Origin: a virus
Length of the DNA: 37,083 nucleotides
Virus record (IMG/VR): IMGVR_UViG_3300007734_000646
Span: 1 to 37,083 of that record
Strand: one strand, 5' to 3'
The stretch's first letter is position 1, and every line of letters begins with the position of its first letter. Both the position numbers and the translations under genes were made by a program. This document shows positions 8,057 to 15,934 of the stretch, one piece after another. The notes beneath the pieces are model-generated. The model was not told where the DNA came from and ran no database searches. It saw nothing but the letters and a program-made list of their open reading frames with translations.

Positions 8057-8219
8057 TTTGATTCCTTATCCATGTTGGGCCGCCAAGCTGCAATAGCTTG
8101 ATACGCTGGCTCTGGGTTAATTTTAGGGTGTAAACAACGCTCAGCTTTTCAGCAGGCTTATTCTTTCGACGCTTAATTTCCTGTTCAATGCGATTGAACT
8201 CATCGTCTTCATTAATCAT
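8040..8219 (-). CDS. Small basic protein, possible DNA-binding
   Basis: The product is 59 aa, beginning MINEDDEFNRIEQEIKRR. An acidic N-terminus is followed by a Lys/Arg-rich helix and a second half LKLTQSQRIKLLQLGGPTWI that looks like the strand-helix layout of small ribbon-helix-helix-type proteins. The start overlaps the stop of the upstream gene by four bases, and the stop overlaps the next gene, so the three are probably co-translated. DNA binding is inferred only from charge and layout. Confidence 0.7.
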   Translation of the reverse strand: MINEDDEFNRIEQEIKRRKNKPAEKLSVVYTLKLTQSQRIKLLQLGGPTWIRNQIERST

Positions 8220-8641
8220 GTGTTGCGCTCCTTCAGTTTGGCTTCAATGGCTCGGACACATTCATCCATTGTTCTGCCGCTTATCTCCATGTCAAGTTCT
8301 GTGATCTCCTCATCCGTCAGACCATGCCACGGGCGCTGGGGTGGGGTGGTGTAGAGGGGCCAATGGCGGCCACCTTTGAACAGCCCCGTGAGCCGTGACC
8401 AAATACCCTCGTCCAAGCGCGCATGCAGTCGTTTTATTCCCTGCATTAGCTGATCCTGAACTTGCTCGTACTGTTGGGCCGCCTTGGCATACCCCTCGTC
8501 GCGGCCCTTGGCATGGGCCGTGGCGGCCACATCCCTGAAGGAGCGGTGCTTGGCGCGGGTTTTGGCCACCTGAGTGTCATCATCATTGTCATCGGGCAGC
8601 TTGGCTAGTGCCATCTTGCGCTTTGAATCGAATCCGGTCAT
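8216..8641 (-). CDS. Conserved phage protein of unknown function
   Basis: The product is 141 aa. The N-terminal third is charged (FDSKRKMALAKLPDDNDDD), the middle is helical (AKAAQQYEQVQDQLMQGIKR) and the C-terminal part contains PWHGLTDEEITEL, a short 'W-x-GLTDEEI' peptide found in many phage proteins in replication regions. Both ends overlap neighbouring genes by four bases. No enzymatic motif is visible. Confidence 0.78.
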   Translation of the reverse strand: MTGFDSKRKMALAKLPDDNDDDTQVAKTRAKHRSFRDVAATAHAKGRDEGYAKAAQQYEQVQDQLMQGIKRLHARLDEGIWSRLTGLFKGGRHWPLYTTPPQRPWHGLTDEEITELDMEISGRTMDECVRAIEAKLKERNT

Positions 8642-8943
8642 AGCATTCTCACTTTCGTTTTATTTCCGTGTTTAGTGTAACATTGAACTTGGCCGTTGGG
8701 TAGTAATTCCCAGGCCGCATTTTCTCCGCACATAGCCCGTGTGTCGGCTTCTAACTGCGCCCACTTCTCTGCAAGGCGATGGTGTGCCTGGGCTTGGGCA
8801 GCAGCGGCTTGAGCAGCGCGGACTTCCCCCGGCCAGTCTAGCAGGTAGCTAGTGCTTAGTACTCCTGCAATAACGATTGCAAGGAGGGTGTTGATGAAAC
8901 TGTGGTATAATCCACGCGGTTTATGAAATCGTAATTCGCGCAT
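8638..8943 (-). CDS. Small membrane-anchored protein with C-terminal Cys pair
   Basis: The product is 101 aa. Residues about 17-35 (INTLLAIVIAGVLSTSYLL) form one membrane segment, with a basic N-terminus in front (RELRFHKPRG), suggesting N-in topology. An Ala/Gln-rich helix follows, then a C-terminal region with MCGENAAWELLPNGQVQC, whose two Cys could form a disulfide outside the cytoplasm. Such one-TM proteins with a 'CGxNAxW...C' tail are seen in other phages. Its role is unknown. Confidence 0.78.
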   Translation of the reverse strand: MRELRFHKPRGLYHSFINTLLAIVIAGVLSTSYLLDWPGEVRAAQAAAAQAQAHHRLAEKWAQLEADTRAMCGENAAWELLPNGQVQCYTKHGNKTKVRML

Positions 8944-8955
8944 AGTAAATCCAAG

Positions 8956-10143
8956 TTAGGGAGAGGTTGCCTGTAGCATAATACCTGCTGCAGTGTTGAT
9001 GATGCGGAGCTGGCCGGAGTTGATTGCGCCGGAGAGAATGCCTTCGAAGTCGCGAAAGTCGGGAAAGTAGATATGGATCATCTTGTAAGCATCGTGGTAG
9101 GGGACAGAGCCTTTGCGACGGACGAAGTCGATGAAGCGCTCGGCTTGCATAGAGTCTTCGGTGCGACCGATGCGAGAGAAGACGCGGTGCATATCTTTCT
9201 CCAGGTCTTCTAGCATCTCGTTGGCGAGCTGGAGGTCTTCGGAGGTCAGAATTAGAGAGCTAGAGCGGGAGGCGGAAAGCACCATTGCGACCTTGTGCAT
9301 ATGGGTTTGCTTGCGGGCGGCGTAGCCTTCCAGCATCTGATCATCCATGCGGGAGGCAGCGTCCTTCCAGAACCTCTCGTACCAAGCGCGGCCCCACTCG
9401 CGAGCGCCGGAGGAGATAGTGTAAGGGCCGGTGAGCATGGCAATGCGTTCGAGGTCTTCGATAAGCTTAACACGCATCTCGGTATCGCCAGCGCCTCCTT
9501 GCTCGTCAACGTAGGCAACGTAGCGTTCTTTGGTGTCGCCGTAGACAAAGATGCAGCGGGAGGACAGTCCGCCGCCGATCATAGCTTGGGGCATATTGTC
9601 AGCAATCCAGTGCGGGGTAGTGCCAGCTTGCAGGTTGATCCAGGGCGCTTCGATGATATCGTTCCCTGACATTTTGGTTATCTTCTCGTAAGTTTTCTTG
9701 CCGTCCCAAAGCTCGATGAGTAGGTTTATCATCTCCTTGTCTTGAAGGTTGAGGAGCGAACCGAGTTCCGAGGCGACTAGGGTGAGCGGCGACATAGGAT
9801 GCCACTCGGCATTGTACTCGAAGGATTCGGAGGCGGACGCGAAGGCAGTGACGAGAGCCTGCCAGGTGATGGCGTTAGGGCCAAACTTGATGCCGGGAAC
9901 TTGGCGAAGCAGGTCAGTTGATATGTCGATGGTAGTAGACTTGGCAATGATGCCGGGCGGCCCTACGAAGATAATGTAGAAAGAAGGGTACCAGCAGAAT
10001 CGCTTCATGTCAATCCAGACCCTGCGGCGAAGGCAACCGGCGACTGTGCCTACGGCGCTCCAGAAGTGCATACGCTTCGGTGCCTCGGTGACGGATGCGT
10101 ACTGGAGATACTGAGGAATCCAGTCGGGGTAGTTGCGGGTCAT
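8956..10143 (-). CDS. DUF3987-type replication ATPase (helicase/primase-like)
   Basis: The product is 395 aa. ATG 10143 is preferred over the in-frame TTG at 10149 because it overlaps the polymerase stop (ATGA). The N-terminus follows the DUF3987 pattern: P-x-W-x-x-x-YLQYAS..TEAP..-FHFW-like (here MHFWSAVGTVAGCLRRRVW), then a P-loop VGPPGIIAKSTT (61-71), where Ala67 replaces the usual Gly before Lys68. A conserved ASELGSLL motif follows. These proteins replace DnaB-type helicase/primase in many phages. No other helicase or primase is visible in the window, so it probably partners the downstream-fused polymerase. Biochemical activity is inferred. Confidence 0.88.
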   Translation of the reverse strand: MTRNYPDWIPQYLQYASVTEAPKRMHFWSAVGTVAGCLRRRVWIDMKRFCWYPSFYIIFVGPPGIIAKSTTIDISTDLLRQVPGIKFGPNAITWQALVTAFASASESFEYNAEWHPMSPLTLVASELGSLLNLQDKEMINLLIELWDGKKTYEKITKMSGNDIIEAPWINLQAGTTPHWIADNMPQAMIGGGLSSRCIFVYGDTKERYVAYVDEQGGAGDTEMRVKLIEDLERIAMLTGPYTISSGAREWGRAWYERFWKDAASRMDDQMLEGYAARKQTHMHKVAMVLSASRSSSLILTSEDLQLANEMLEDLEKDMHRVFSRIGRTEDSMQAERFIDFVRRKGSVPYHDAYKMIHIYFPDFRDFEGILSGAINSGQLRIINTAAGIMLQATSP

Positions 10144-12602
10144 ACACAATCTCCCCAGGAAACAGCGGAAGTCTTGACGCCTGTGGGGATGATCAGCGGC
10201 GGGTCGTAGGGGATCTCTATGCGGGAGTGTTTCTCCATGAGGGGCAGGATTGTAGCGGAACGGTGAGTAGGGAACTGGCCAGCAAGGGAGTCATGGACTT
10301 GGAGAAGCACCTGGACTTCCGGGACATTTTCAGAGAAAGAAGTCCAGATCCGATTGATCAGGATGCCGACAGTAGACTGGGGAACCCAGGCAAGGGCTTC
10401 GGGGAGGAGCGCCTCGAGTCTGTCGAAAATGTACCAGCGATAGCCCCAGCGATTCTCGACAAAGCGATGGCGATTAATCTGGTCAAAGGTGCGAGTATGC
10501 CACTCCCGAATGCCGGGGTGCGCGGAGAACCAGTACTTCTGTGCAACGTCAATCTCGTGGATCGTGCGGCCAGTGTGACCTGCAACAGTCTTTGCACCCC
10601 CGCCGTAGTTGGTAGCGTGGCAAAACACCTTGGCGAATTCCCTAGCGTGCTTGAGCGGAGCGCGGTGGTCGCGGTAGTTCGGGTGGGACTCCACCAGCTC
10701 GTCAAGGGGAGGCGGGGACTTCTTAGCTAAGATGTACGCGTTGAGCAAGTGCATATCGACACCCTGGAGCATGGCGGCTATCCAGTCCGGTTCGGCGGCC
10801 TCGCGTACGACTACTTGAAGATCCGCCCTATCCAGATCCATGTCGAAGAAAGTGAAGCCTGGATCTGGGCCGTACATACTGCGGATGTTCGGGAGAGTGA
10901 AGTCCATAGAGCCTCGAGCTGCGGCCTTGCCGGACGATTTACTCTTTTCAGAAGGGATTGTCTGGAGATTTCCGCCAGATCCGAAGGGGTTCTTGGACGA
11001 AGAAAGTCGATAAGAATACGGCGCAGATTTTCCACCGGCATCTCCTGCTATGTTGAAGGAACAACGCATCCTGCCGTCGTCGTCTAGGGGCATCATGACA
11101 AAGTCGCCGAGGAACTTGTTGAGGGTACGAATGTCTGCGATGGCGTTGCAGAGAGGCTTGACGAGAGGCTCCTTAGCCGCGATCTTGCTGAGGGCTTCGT
11201 CATCACAGGTCGGGTTCATCGTGGTCTTGCCGGCTAGGATGACGCGCTTGTAGATGACGGGTTGCTTGAGGTCATCGTAGAAGAGCGTCTGCATCTGCTT
11301 GGGGGAGGCAGGATTGATTGAGTGACCTAAGACGTTGTGGAGAAAGGCTTCGCGGTGGGAGAGCTCTTCCTGGATATCAAGGGCCATCTGGTTTTTGACT
11401 TCGTGGCGGATGCGGACACCGCGGAGCATGGCGCGCAGGACGGGGTAGAAAAGCTTTTGCTGGTGTACGTCAACCTCAGCAAGGTGCATGGACTCAGCGA
11501 CTTGCTGGAGGACTTCACCGGACTCTCGCGTGTATACGCAGTCTTGGAGGTTGTAAGTCCAGCGTTGCTCCTCCGGGACGTCCGAGGCAATCTTCCCTTC
11601 GTCTTTCCAGTAGACGTACCAGTCCGCGTACATGGAGGCGATGAAGGCCAGGCCCTTGGGCAGCGCGCAGAAGACGCTGTGCTGAGTTATCATTGTGTCC
11701 TGGCCGCCGTTCGGGATAAAGTGCCAATGGCGGTAGACATACTGCGCGTCGTAGAGGCCGTTTTGCCAGCGTACTTTGACGTTTCGATGAGTAAGCAAGC
11801 GGTAGATTGCAAAGACAATCTGAGACTCCTCATCGGCAGACCAGTAGCCCTCGGGCTTGCCGCGCGCCATCAGGGGGATGCACAGAGCGTCCTGGCGCGA
11901 CCAGCTGAGGCCGATGCAGTCTATATGCCCTCCGCGCGTCTCGATATCGAAGTCAATCCAGACCGTCTCGGCGAATGCGGTAGCGTCGGAGTGCAGGGCC
12001 TGGAGGCAAGTGAGTGCTTGCGGGAATGTCGGGCGGACGATAAAGTTCCAGGTTGGCTTGTTATCGTAGACGCGGGAAGTCATGTGACGCTTGAGGCGGC
12101 GGAGATCGGAAAGGACAACTGCCCGCTGGTTCCACTCGCGAATGACTGCGCCGGGGGTGAGGGTTGGGATGACCTTGATGCCGTCGGAGGTTGATAGGAG
12201 TGACCCGCGCCACTTGAGCACACCCCAGTGACCTGTGAGGGCCCAGAGTGCTAGGTTGCCCATGGCTAGGATAATGTTCGGCTGCACCATCTGGATTTCC
12301 GTAAGAAGCTCTGCATAGCCCTCGTGGATGTGGTAGGTGCAGTACTTGTCTTTGAGCAGCGAGTGATGGGCGGATATGTCTTTCTTTTTCAGGGCGATCC
12401 AGGTAGACAGCTGGCCTAGCGGGGGACGCTCCTTGCAGACGTAGGTGGTGTAGCACTCCGAACGCATCACGCCGACTTCGTGGAGCATCCGGTTAAGCTC
12501 CATGCCGGAGGCTCCGTCGAAGGGCTGGCGGTCACGCTCGGCAGGGAACTCCCCGACGATCATCACGCGAGTAGGGATAGGGCCTTCGCCTTTTACTCGC
12601 AT
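10140..12602 (-). CDS. polA: Uracil-DNA glycosylase-like domain fused to family A DNA polymerase
   Basis: The product is 820 aa. Residues 1-175 resemble family 4/5 uracil-DNA glycosylases: GEFPAERDRQPFDGASG (17-33), a K-x-RPP (57-61), and P-x-L-TPGAV (146-153) where family 4 has H-P-S. A DEDDy 3'-5' exonuclease follows: FDIET (Asp219, Glu221), WQNGLYDAQ (about 279-287), YNLQDCVYTRE (near 350). Then comes a family A polymerase: motif A FFDMDLDRADLQ, motif B REFAKVFCHATNYGG, motif C LLQVHDSLA. There is no 5'-nuclease domain. It is the replicative polymerase of the phage, coupled by overlaps to the ParB-methyltransferase upstream and the DUF3987 ATPase downstream. The substituted glycosylase motif makes uracil excision uncertain. 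Confidence 0.93.
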   Translation of the reverse strand: MRVKGEGPIPTRVMIVGEFPAERDRQPFDGASGMELNRMLHEVGVMRSECYTTYVCKERPPLGQLSTWIALKKKDISAHHSLLKDKYCTYHIHEGYAELLTEIQMVQPNIILAMGNLALWALTGHWGVLKWRGSLLSTSDGIKVIPTLTPGAVIREWNQRAVVLSDLRRLKRHMTSRVYDNKPTWNFIVRPTFPQALTCLQALHSDATAFAETVWIDFDIETRGGHIDCIGLSWSRQDALCIPLMARGKPEGYWSADEESQIVFAIYRLLTHRNVKVRWQNGLYDAQYVYRHWHFIPNGGQDTMITQHSVFCALPKGLAFIASMYADWYVYWKDEGKIASDVPEEQRWTYNLQDCVYTRESGEVLQQVAESMHLAEVDVHQQKLFYPVLRAMLRGVRIRHEVKNQMALDIQEELSHREAFLHNVLGHSINPASPKQMQTLFYDDLKQPVIYKRVILAGKTTMNPTCDDEALSKIAAKEPLVKPLCNAIADIRTLNKFLGDFVMMPLDDDGRMRCSFNIAGDAGGKSAPYSYRLSSSKNPFGSGGNLQTIPSEKSKSSGKAAARGSMDFTLPNIRSMYGPDPGFTFFDMDLDRADLQVVVREAAEPDWIAAMLQGVDMHLLNAYILAKKSPPPLDELVESHPNYRDHRAPLKHAREFAKVFCHATNYGGGAKTVAGHTGRTIHEIDVAQKYWFSAHPGIREWHTRTFDQINRHRFVENRWGYRWYIFDRLEALLPEALAWVPQSTVGILINRIWTSFSENVPEVQVLLQVHDSLAGQFPTHRSATILPLMEKHSRIEIPYDPPLIIPTGVKTSAVSWGDCV

Positions 12603-13939
12603 CAGAGTCCAATCGACAAGTCAAGTTCTAGCTGAGCGCGAAGATCCGCGATCCGCTTGCAAGCGATGCCGTAGCTGGACTGATCCATCTCGATGCCAGT
12701 TGCTCGGGCTTTCATTGCATGGGCAGCGGGGAAGACAGGCCCGCTGCCACAGAATGGGTCAAGGACAGCTTGGCCCGGGAGGATGGATCGGCGAAGCAAG
12801 TCTTCGAAGAGCGCCACAGGTTTCTGCGCGGCGTGGCCGAGGTTGCTGTCGGGTGGATAGTCAAGGACGTCCCCGAGCATCTTGAGGATCGGTCGCTTAC
12901 CCTTGACGGCGTAGAGAAGAATCTCGTACTTACGCTGCGGGCCTTGCTCGGGCCAGGGTGCGCGCATACCGGACTTCTTGTACCAGATAAGCGGAGTACG
13001 GAAGACGTTCCAGCCGGCCTCGACCATCAGGGATTTGAGCTGGGAGAACTTGTCGAAGTCGCAGAAACAGTAGAGATGCGCTTGCGGCTTGGCGATGCGG
13101 TAGCCCTTGAATGCCAGGGCGGTAGCGCAACGCATGAAAGTTTCGTAGTTGTCCTCGTAACCGTGAGCGCCGGCGGCTAGGCCACCTGAGTCTCCGAACT
13201 CATCTGCACCCATGCCGTAGGGCGGATCGGTAATGATGCAATCGAAACTGTCAGCGGGGCAGTCATCCATCCAGTTGATTGAGTCGGCGTGGACTGCTTG
13301 GTGCATATCGGCAGTGAAGGTCTTGCCGACCGACGCTCCGAGCTCCCGGTGCTTTATAGCTGTCTCTTCCTTGCGGAGGATCTTAAAAGCTTCATCGACG
13401 GTTTTCGCTGCTTTGATGGCGGGATTGTCCAGGTGACCTGCAACGATAAGTTCCCGGCGAGTGTTTTCTTGATGGATACCTTCGGAGCTCCCGCGAACCT
13501 CAAGCGAGATGTCAGCTGTAGTAGGCGGTGGTGCTCCCCGCTGGACTGCCTGAGCGGTACGAAGTGTGTTGAGGCGAGCATGGGCGGCTGCGCGCTCCTG
13601 CCATGTAAGGTTTTCACGATGGATGTTCTCGGAAAGTTCAGCTTCCTCTGCCGCCAGGGGGTCAAGGTCGCTGAGGAGAGTGTAAGGGATGCTGTTCGCA
13701 CGGACGCGCTCGCCATCGTGCATGATCTCCCCGCCTAGGGCGTATATGTCCTTGACTGCTCGGAGGCGACGCTCGCCGGCGACTAGGTAGTAATCGTCGC
13801 CGACTATCCGCAAGATGATAGGGTGGAGAAGCCCTTGGGCCTGCAGCACCTCGGAGAACTCGCGTAGCTTGCCTTCCTCAAATACCTTGCGTTGGCGATC
13901 TGCCGCGATCTTGATTGCGTCTACGTGGATGAGTTTCAT
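12602..13939 (-). CDS. ParB-like domain fused to DNA methyltransferase
   Basis: The product is 445 aa. ATG 13939 has AGGA six bases upstream. The 12 residues encoded further upstream derive from a poly-T terminator and are not expected to be coding. Residues 1-180 are a ParB/Srx-type domain (LVAGERRLRA 53-61; ENIHRENLTWQERA 104-117). The C-terminal half is an amino-methyltransferase with TDPPYGMG (motif IV, 237-244) before LDPFCGSG (motif I, 393-400), the order of beta-class N6-adenine or N4-cytosine enzymes, ending with GIEMDQSSYGIA. It may methylate phage DNA to evade restriction, with the ParB part guiding or cutting DNA. Target specificity cannot be read from sequence. Confidence 0.9.
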   Translation of the reverse strand: MKLIHVDAIKIAADRQRKVFEEGKLREFSEVLQAQGLLHPIILRIVGDDYYLVAGERRLRAVKDIYALGGEIMHDGERVRANSIPYTLLSDLDPLAAEEAELSENIHRENLTWQERAAAHARLNTLRTAQAVQRGAPPPTTADISLEVRGSSEGIHQENTRRELIVAGHLDNPAIKAAKTVDEAFKILRKEETAIKHRELGASVGKTFTADMHQAVHADSINWMDDCPADSFDCIITDPPYGMGADEFGDSGGLAAGAHGYEDNYETFMRCATALAFKGYRIAKPQAHLYCFCDFDKFSQLKSLMVEAGWNVFRTPLIWYKKSGMRAPWPEQGPQRKYEILLYAVKGKRPILKMLGDVLDYPPDSNLGHAAQKPVALFEDLLRRSILPGQAVLDPFCGSGPVFPAAHAMKARATGIEMDQSSYGIACKRIADLRAQLELDLSIGL

Positions 13940-13950
13940 GAAAGTCCTAA

Positions 13951-13985
13951 GAAAAAAGAAAAAGGGGACGAGCACCGAAGTACCC
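13951..13985 (-). terminator. Terminator with UUCG tetraloop, leftward
   Basis: Read leftward, GGGTAC/GTGCTC pair (with G-U) around a TTCG tetraloop, followed a few bases later by TTTTTTCTTTTTTC-type tracts. It lies after the SSB-like gene and ends just before the ribosome binding site of the ParB-methyltransferase gene. It could therefore reduce read-through into the replication genes. Confidence 0.65.
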
Positions 13986-14004
13986 GCCGCCCTAGCCTGG
14001 GAGA

Positions 14005-14490
14005 TCAGCTCGGCAAGATGGCGCCTACGCGTTCCTGGATGGACTCATTGTAGAGTTCATGCTGCACCTTGACCATGACGGTCTTACCTTGCAGCTGGCG
14101 CCAGGCCCAGGGAATGCCTGCGACGTTGGTTCCGGTGGCTTCCCGGTAGTCTTTCTGCCGCCGATTCTTGCCCTTGGAATTGTCCAGTGCGCCCTGTGCG
14201 GTCAGGTCGAGAAACGCCCGGTCGCTGAGGGTGACTTCGGGAGGAATACCGAGACCCTGGACGGACGGGGGAACCTGCACACGCAGCGGGATAATCATGG
14301 AGACCCAAGGCTTGCCAGCATTATCGCCCTTGCTGATTGTGCCAGAGCCGGTAGTGATCTCGCCGATGACTGCGAGGTACAAGCCGTTAGCATGGTCGGG
14401 GTTCTCCGTGGGAAGCGGGGGGCGCTTCTCGTTGACTTCGGTAACTTGCGCGTCGAGGAACACGCTGGGATCGAACTGACTTGTACTCAT
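14005..14490 (-). CDS. Putative single-stranded DNA-binding protein
   Basis: The product is 161 aa. ATG 14490 is chosen for the AGGAG eight bases upstream. The middle is beta-rich (KPWVSMIIPLRVQVPP ... EVTLSDRAFLDLT) and the C-terminal part LQGKTVMVKVQHELYNESIQ resembles the last strand region of phage OB-fold SSBs. Position two genes downstream of the Sak4-like annealing ATPase fits the frequent Sak4-SSB pairing. The typical acidic SSB tail is absent, so the call rests on context and partial pattern. A GGGGAC/GTCCCC hairpin stands in the gap upstream (about 14510-14535). Confidence 0.7.
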   Translation of the reverse strand: MSTSQFDPSVFLDAQVTEVNEKRPPLPTENPDHANGLYLAVIGEITTGSGTISKGDNAGKPWVSMIIPLRVQVPPSVQGLGIPPEVTLSDRAFLDLTAQGALDNSKGKNRRQKDYREATGTNVAGIPWAWRQLQGKTVMVKVQHELYNESIQERVGAILPS

Positions 14491-14550
14491 ATGAGTAACT
14501 CCTGTGTGGTTAACTGGGGACACTTGGCGCAGTCCCCTTCTCGCATCTGA

Positions 14551-14730
14551 CTAGAGATACATTGTTTCCTTGCCGATGATCTTGACTTGCGTACCATTGG
14601 CGAAGGAGGAGAGAGGGCCAGGCTGCTTCATCGCGCCGAGAATCCAGGCTACGACTTCCTTCTGCGACAGGCCGGGAGGTTGGGTGACTTTGACAGCTAG
14701 GGTGAGGGTGGTGAAAGAACGCTTAGTCAT
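14551..14730 (-). CDS. Small conserved phage protein, unknown
   Basis: The product is 59 aa. ATG 14730 has a near-perfect GGAGGT five bases upstream and overlaps the stop of the Sak4-like gene (TGATG). The sequence TTLTLAVKVTQPPGLSQKEV followed by AWILGAM and VKIIGKETMYL suggests a compact alpha/beta fold with a central helix. It lies between the Sak4-like ATPase and the SSB-like protein, so a recombination accessory role is possible. No motif supports more. Confidence 0.75.
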   Translation of the reverse strand: MTKRSFTTLTLAVKVTQPPGLSQKEVVAWILGAMKQPGPLSSFANGTQVKIIGKETMYL

Positions 14731-15608
14731 CACACACCTCCAGAGCGCTTGGCCCAGATATCCATTACCTGCGCGAAGTCGGGGGTGATCTTGCTGCGGT
14801 AGCCGAGCGAGCGCGTCTTGGTGTCCACTCCGTAAGCGGCAGTGTCCCACCAGAACTGCGCACCGTCGCGAGTAGTGTAGATGATATCGCTGAACAGCGT
14901 GGGGATCTCGGTCGCTAGGGCCTTGCCGATAGCCTTAATCATGACCTTGGTGGACTGGGTGATTGAGTCGGTCTCGCGGTCTACGTGAGCAGTCATGACA
15001 AACGGACACTCCATCCCCTGGGTGCAGAGGCGGAGGAAGTTCATCAGGTTGTTTTGGGCTACACCGTAGTCGCCGGGGCTGGCCATCGGGCGAGAGCCGA
15101 TCTGCATTTTCATGGCGGCGTTACTGGTTTCGGTGAGGGAGTCCATGACGAAGATCCTGCGGGAAGAGAACGCGTCGATAGGGCCGAGCTCCTTGCCTGT
15201 CCGGTCGTCTTTGAAGTTGCTGCAGGACTGGAGGATTTTCCAGAACGCATTGTTGTCTCCGCCGCGGTTGCCATCGACTGACTTGGCCAGGGCTTCGTAG
15301 GACAGCTTGCCTACGTTGTCGGCGGTAGCCATGAGGGACTTGAGGGAGATAGGCCGAGTCCCTTGCTGGTGCCAGTAGACACACGCCGGAGGTTCTTTGC
15401 CCTTGTCGCGAAAGTAGCCAAGGAGGGTCTCAAGTCCGTTCTCGGTGAACAGCACGGCGACTTCGAATCCGTTCTTGTCTGCCCAGTCGCAGAGCGTACC
15501 GATGGCGTAGGTTTTGCCCGTTCCGCCTAACCCCATGAGGCAGATTTTCGGGCCGACAAGTACCTGCTTGTCTTTAGTAACCAGGGATGCTGGTGTGATA
15601 GTGGTCAT
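14730..15608 (-). CDS. Sak4-like RecA-fold ATPase (single-strand annealing/recombination)
   Basis: The product is 292 aa. Walker A is GLGGTGKT (26-33) and Walker B is RRIFVMDSL (150-158). The RecA-like core continues with a sensor-type region PFVMTAHVDRE and a C-terminal strand region. The layout and length match the AAA_24/Sak4 group of phage recombinases, which act with an SSB in single-strand annealing. It lies in a cluster with a PD-(D/E)XK nuclease upstream and an SSB-like gene downstream, forming a plausible recombination module. Gene starts and stops overlap on both sides. Confidence 0.88.
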   Translation of the reverse strand: MTTITPASLVTKDKQVLVGPKICLMGLGGTGKTYAIGTLCDWADKNGFEVAVLFTENGLETLLGYFRDKGKEPPACVYWHQQGTRPISLKSLMATADNVGKLSYEALAKSVDGNRGGDNNAFWKILQSCSNFKDDRTGKELGPIDAFSSRRIFVMDSLTETSNAAMKMQIGSRPMASPGDYGVAQNNLMNFLRLCTQGMECPFVMTAHVDRETDSITQSTKVMIKAIGKALATEIPTLFSDIIYTTRDGAQFWWDTAAYGVDTKTRSLGYRSKITPDFAQVMDIWAKRSGGV

Positions 15609-15934
15609 AAGAGACTTTCGAAGTAAGCTAAATGTACGTCCAACTCGCGCTTGATGCAGTCGTAAGACAGCTCGTCGAGATTGTAAATGAGTTCGCCAGT
15701 GAGCAGAGAACCTGGGACATTCCAGGGATCGCGATGCTTGCGGCAGGAGACCTCGGCGACCCGGAAGTTACGCGGGTTGCCCTTGGCGTCTTGGAGGATT
15801 GTTCGTGCCCAGATCTCCCCGCAGGTGGCGCAGAAGTACGCGCGAGAAGGCCAACCCCAGCTGTCCGCTGCTTGGGAAGCATAGCGGAACGTGCCGAGGT
15901 AGGTCTCCTCTGCGATTATGTACCCAGCAGGCAC
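15605..15934 (-). CDS. Small zinc-finger-like protein in recombination cluster
   Basis: The product is 109 aa. Cys35-x2-Cys38 and Cys64-x2-His67 make a likely zinc site within a beta-rich first half (YFCATCGEIWART ... VSCRKHRDPWNVPG). The C-terminal half is acidic and helical (LIYNLDELSYDCIKRELDVH). Both ends overlap neighbours by one to four bases, between the nuclease and the Sak4-like ATPase. It may bind nucleic acid or bridge the two proteins. No family is recognised. Confidence 0.8.
   Translation of the reverse strand: MPAGYIIAEETYLGTFRYASQAADSWGWPSRAYFCATCGEIWARTILQDAKGNPRNFRVAEVSCRKHRDPWNVPGSLLTGELIYNLDELSYDCIKRELDVHLAYFESLL

Noticed and set aside
10095-10730. 211-aa + strand frame opposite polymerase and DUF3987 genes
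   Set aside because: Shadow of the real genes; no ribosome binding site or recognisable domain.
11111-11139. GGAACT, 16 bases, GTCTGCG on the + strand inside the polymerase gene
   Set aside because: The spacing fits the promoter family, but the -10 box lacks the conserved A and it lies antisense within coding sequence with no gene to serve. One such hit among many GGAACT occurrences can be chance.
11337-12194. 285-aa open frame opposite the polymerase gene
   Set aside because: High G+C third positions of the polymerase leave the opposite strand open. No start signal or protein-like motif is present.
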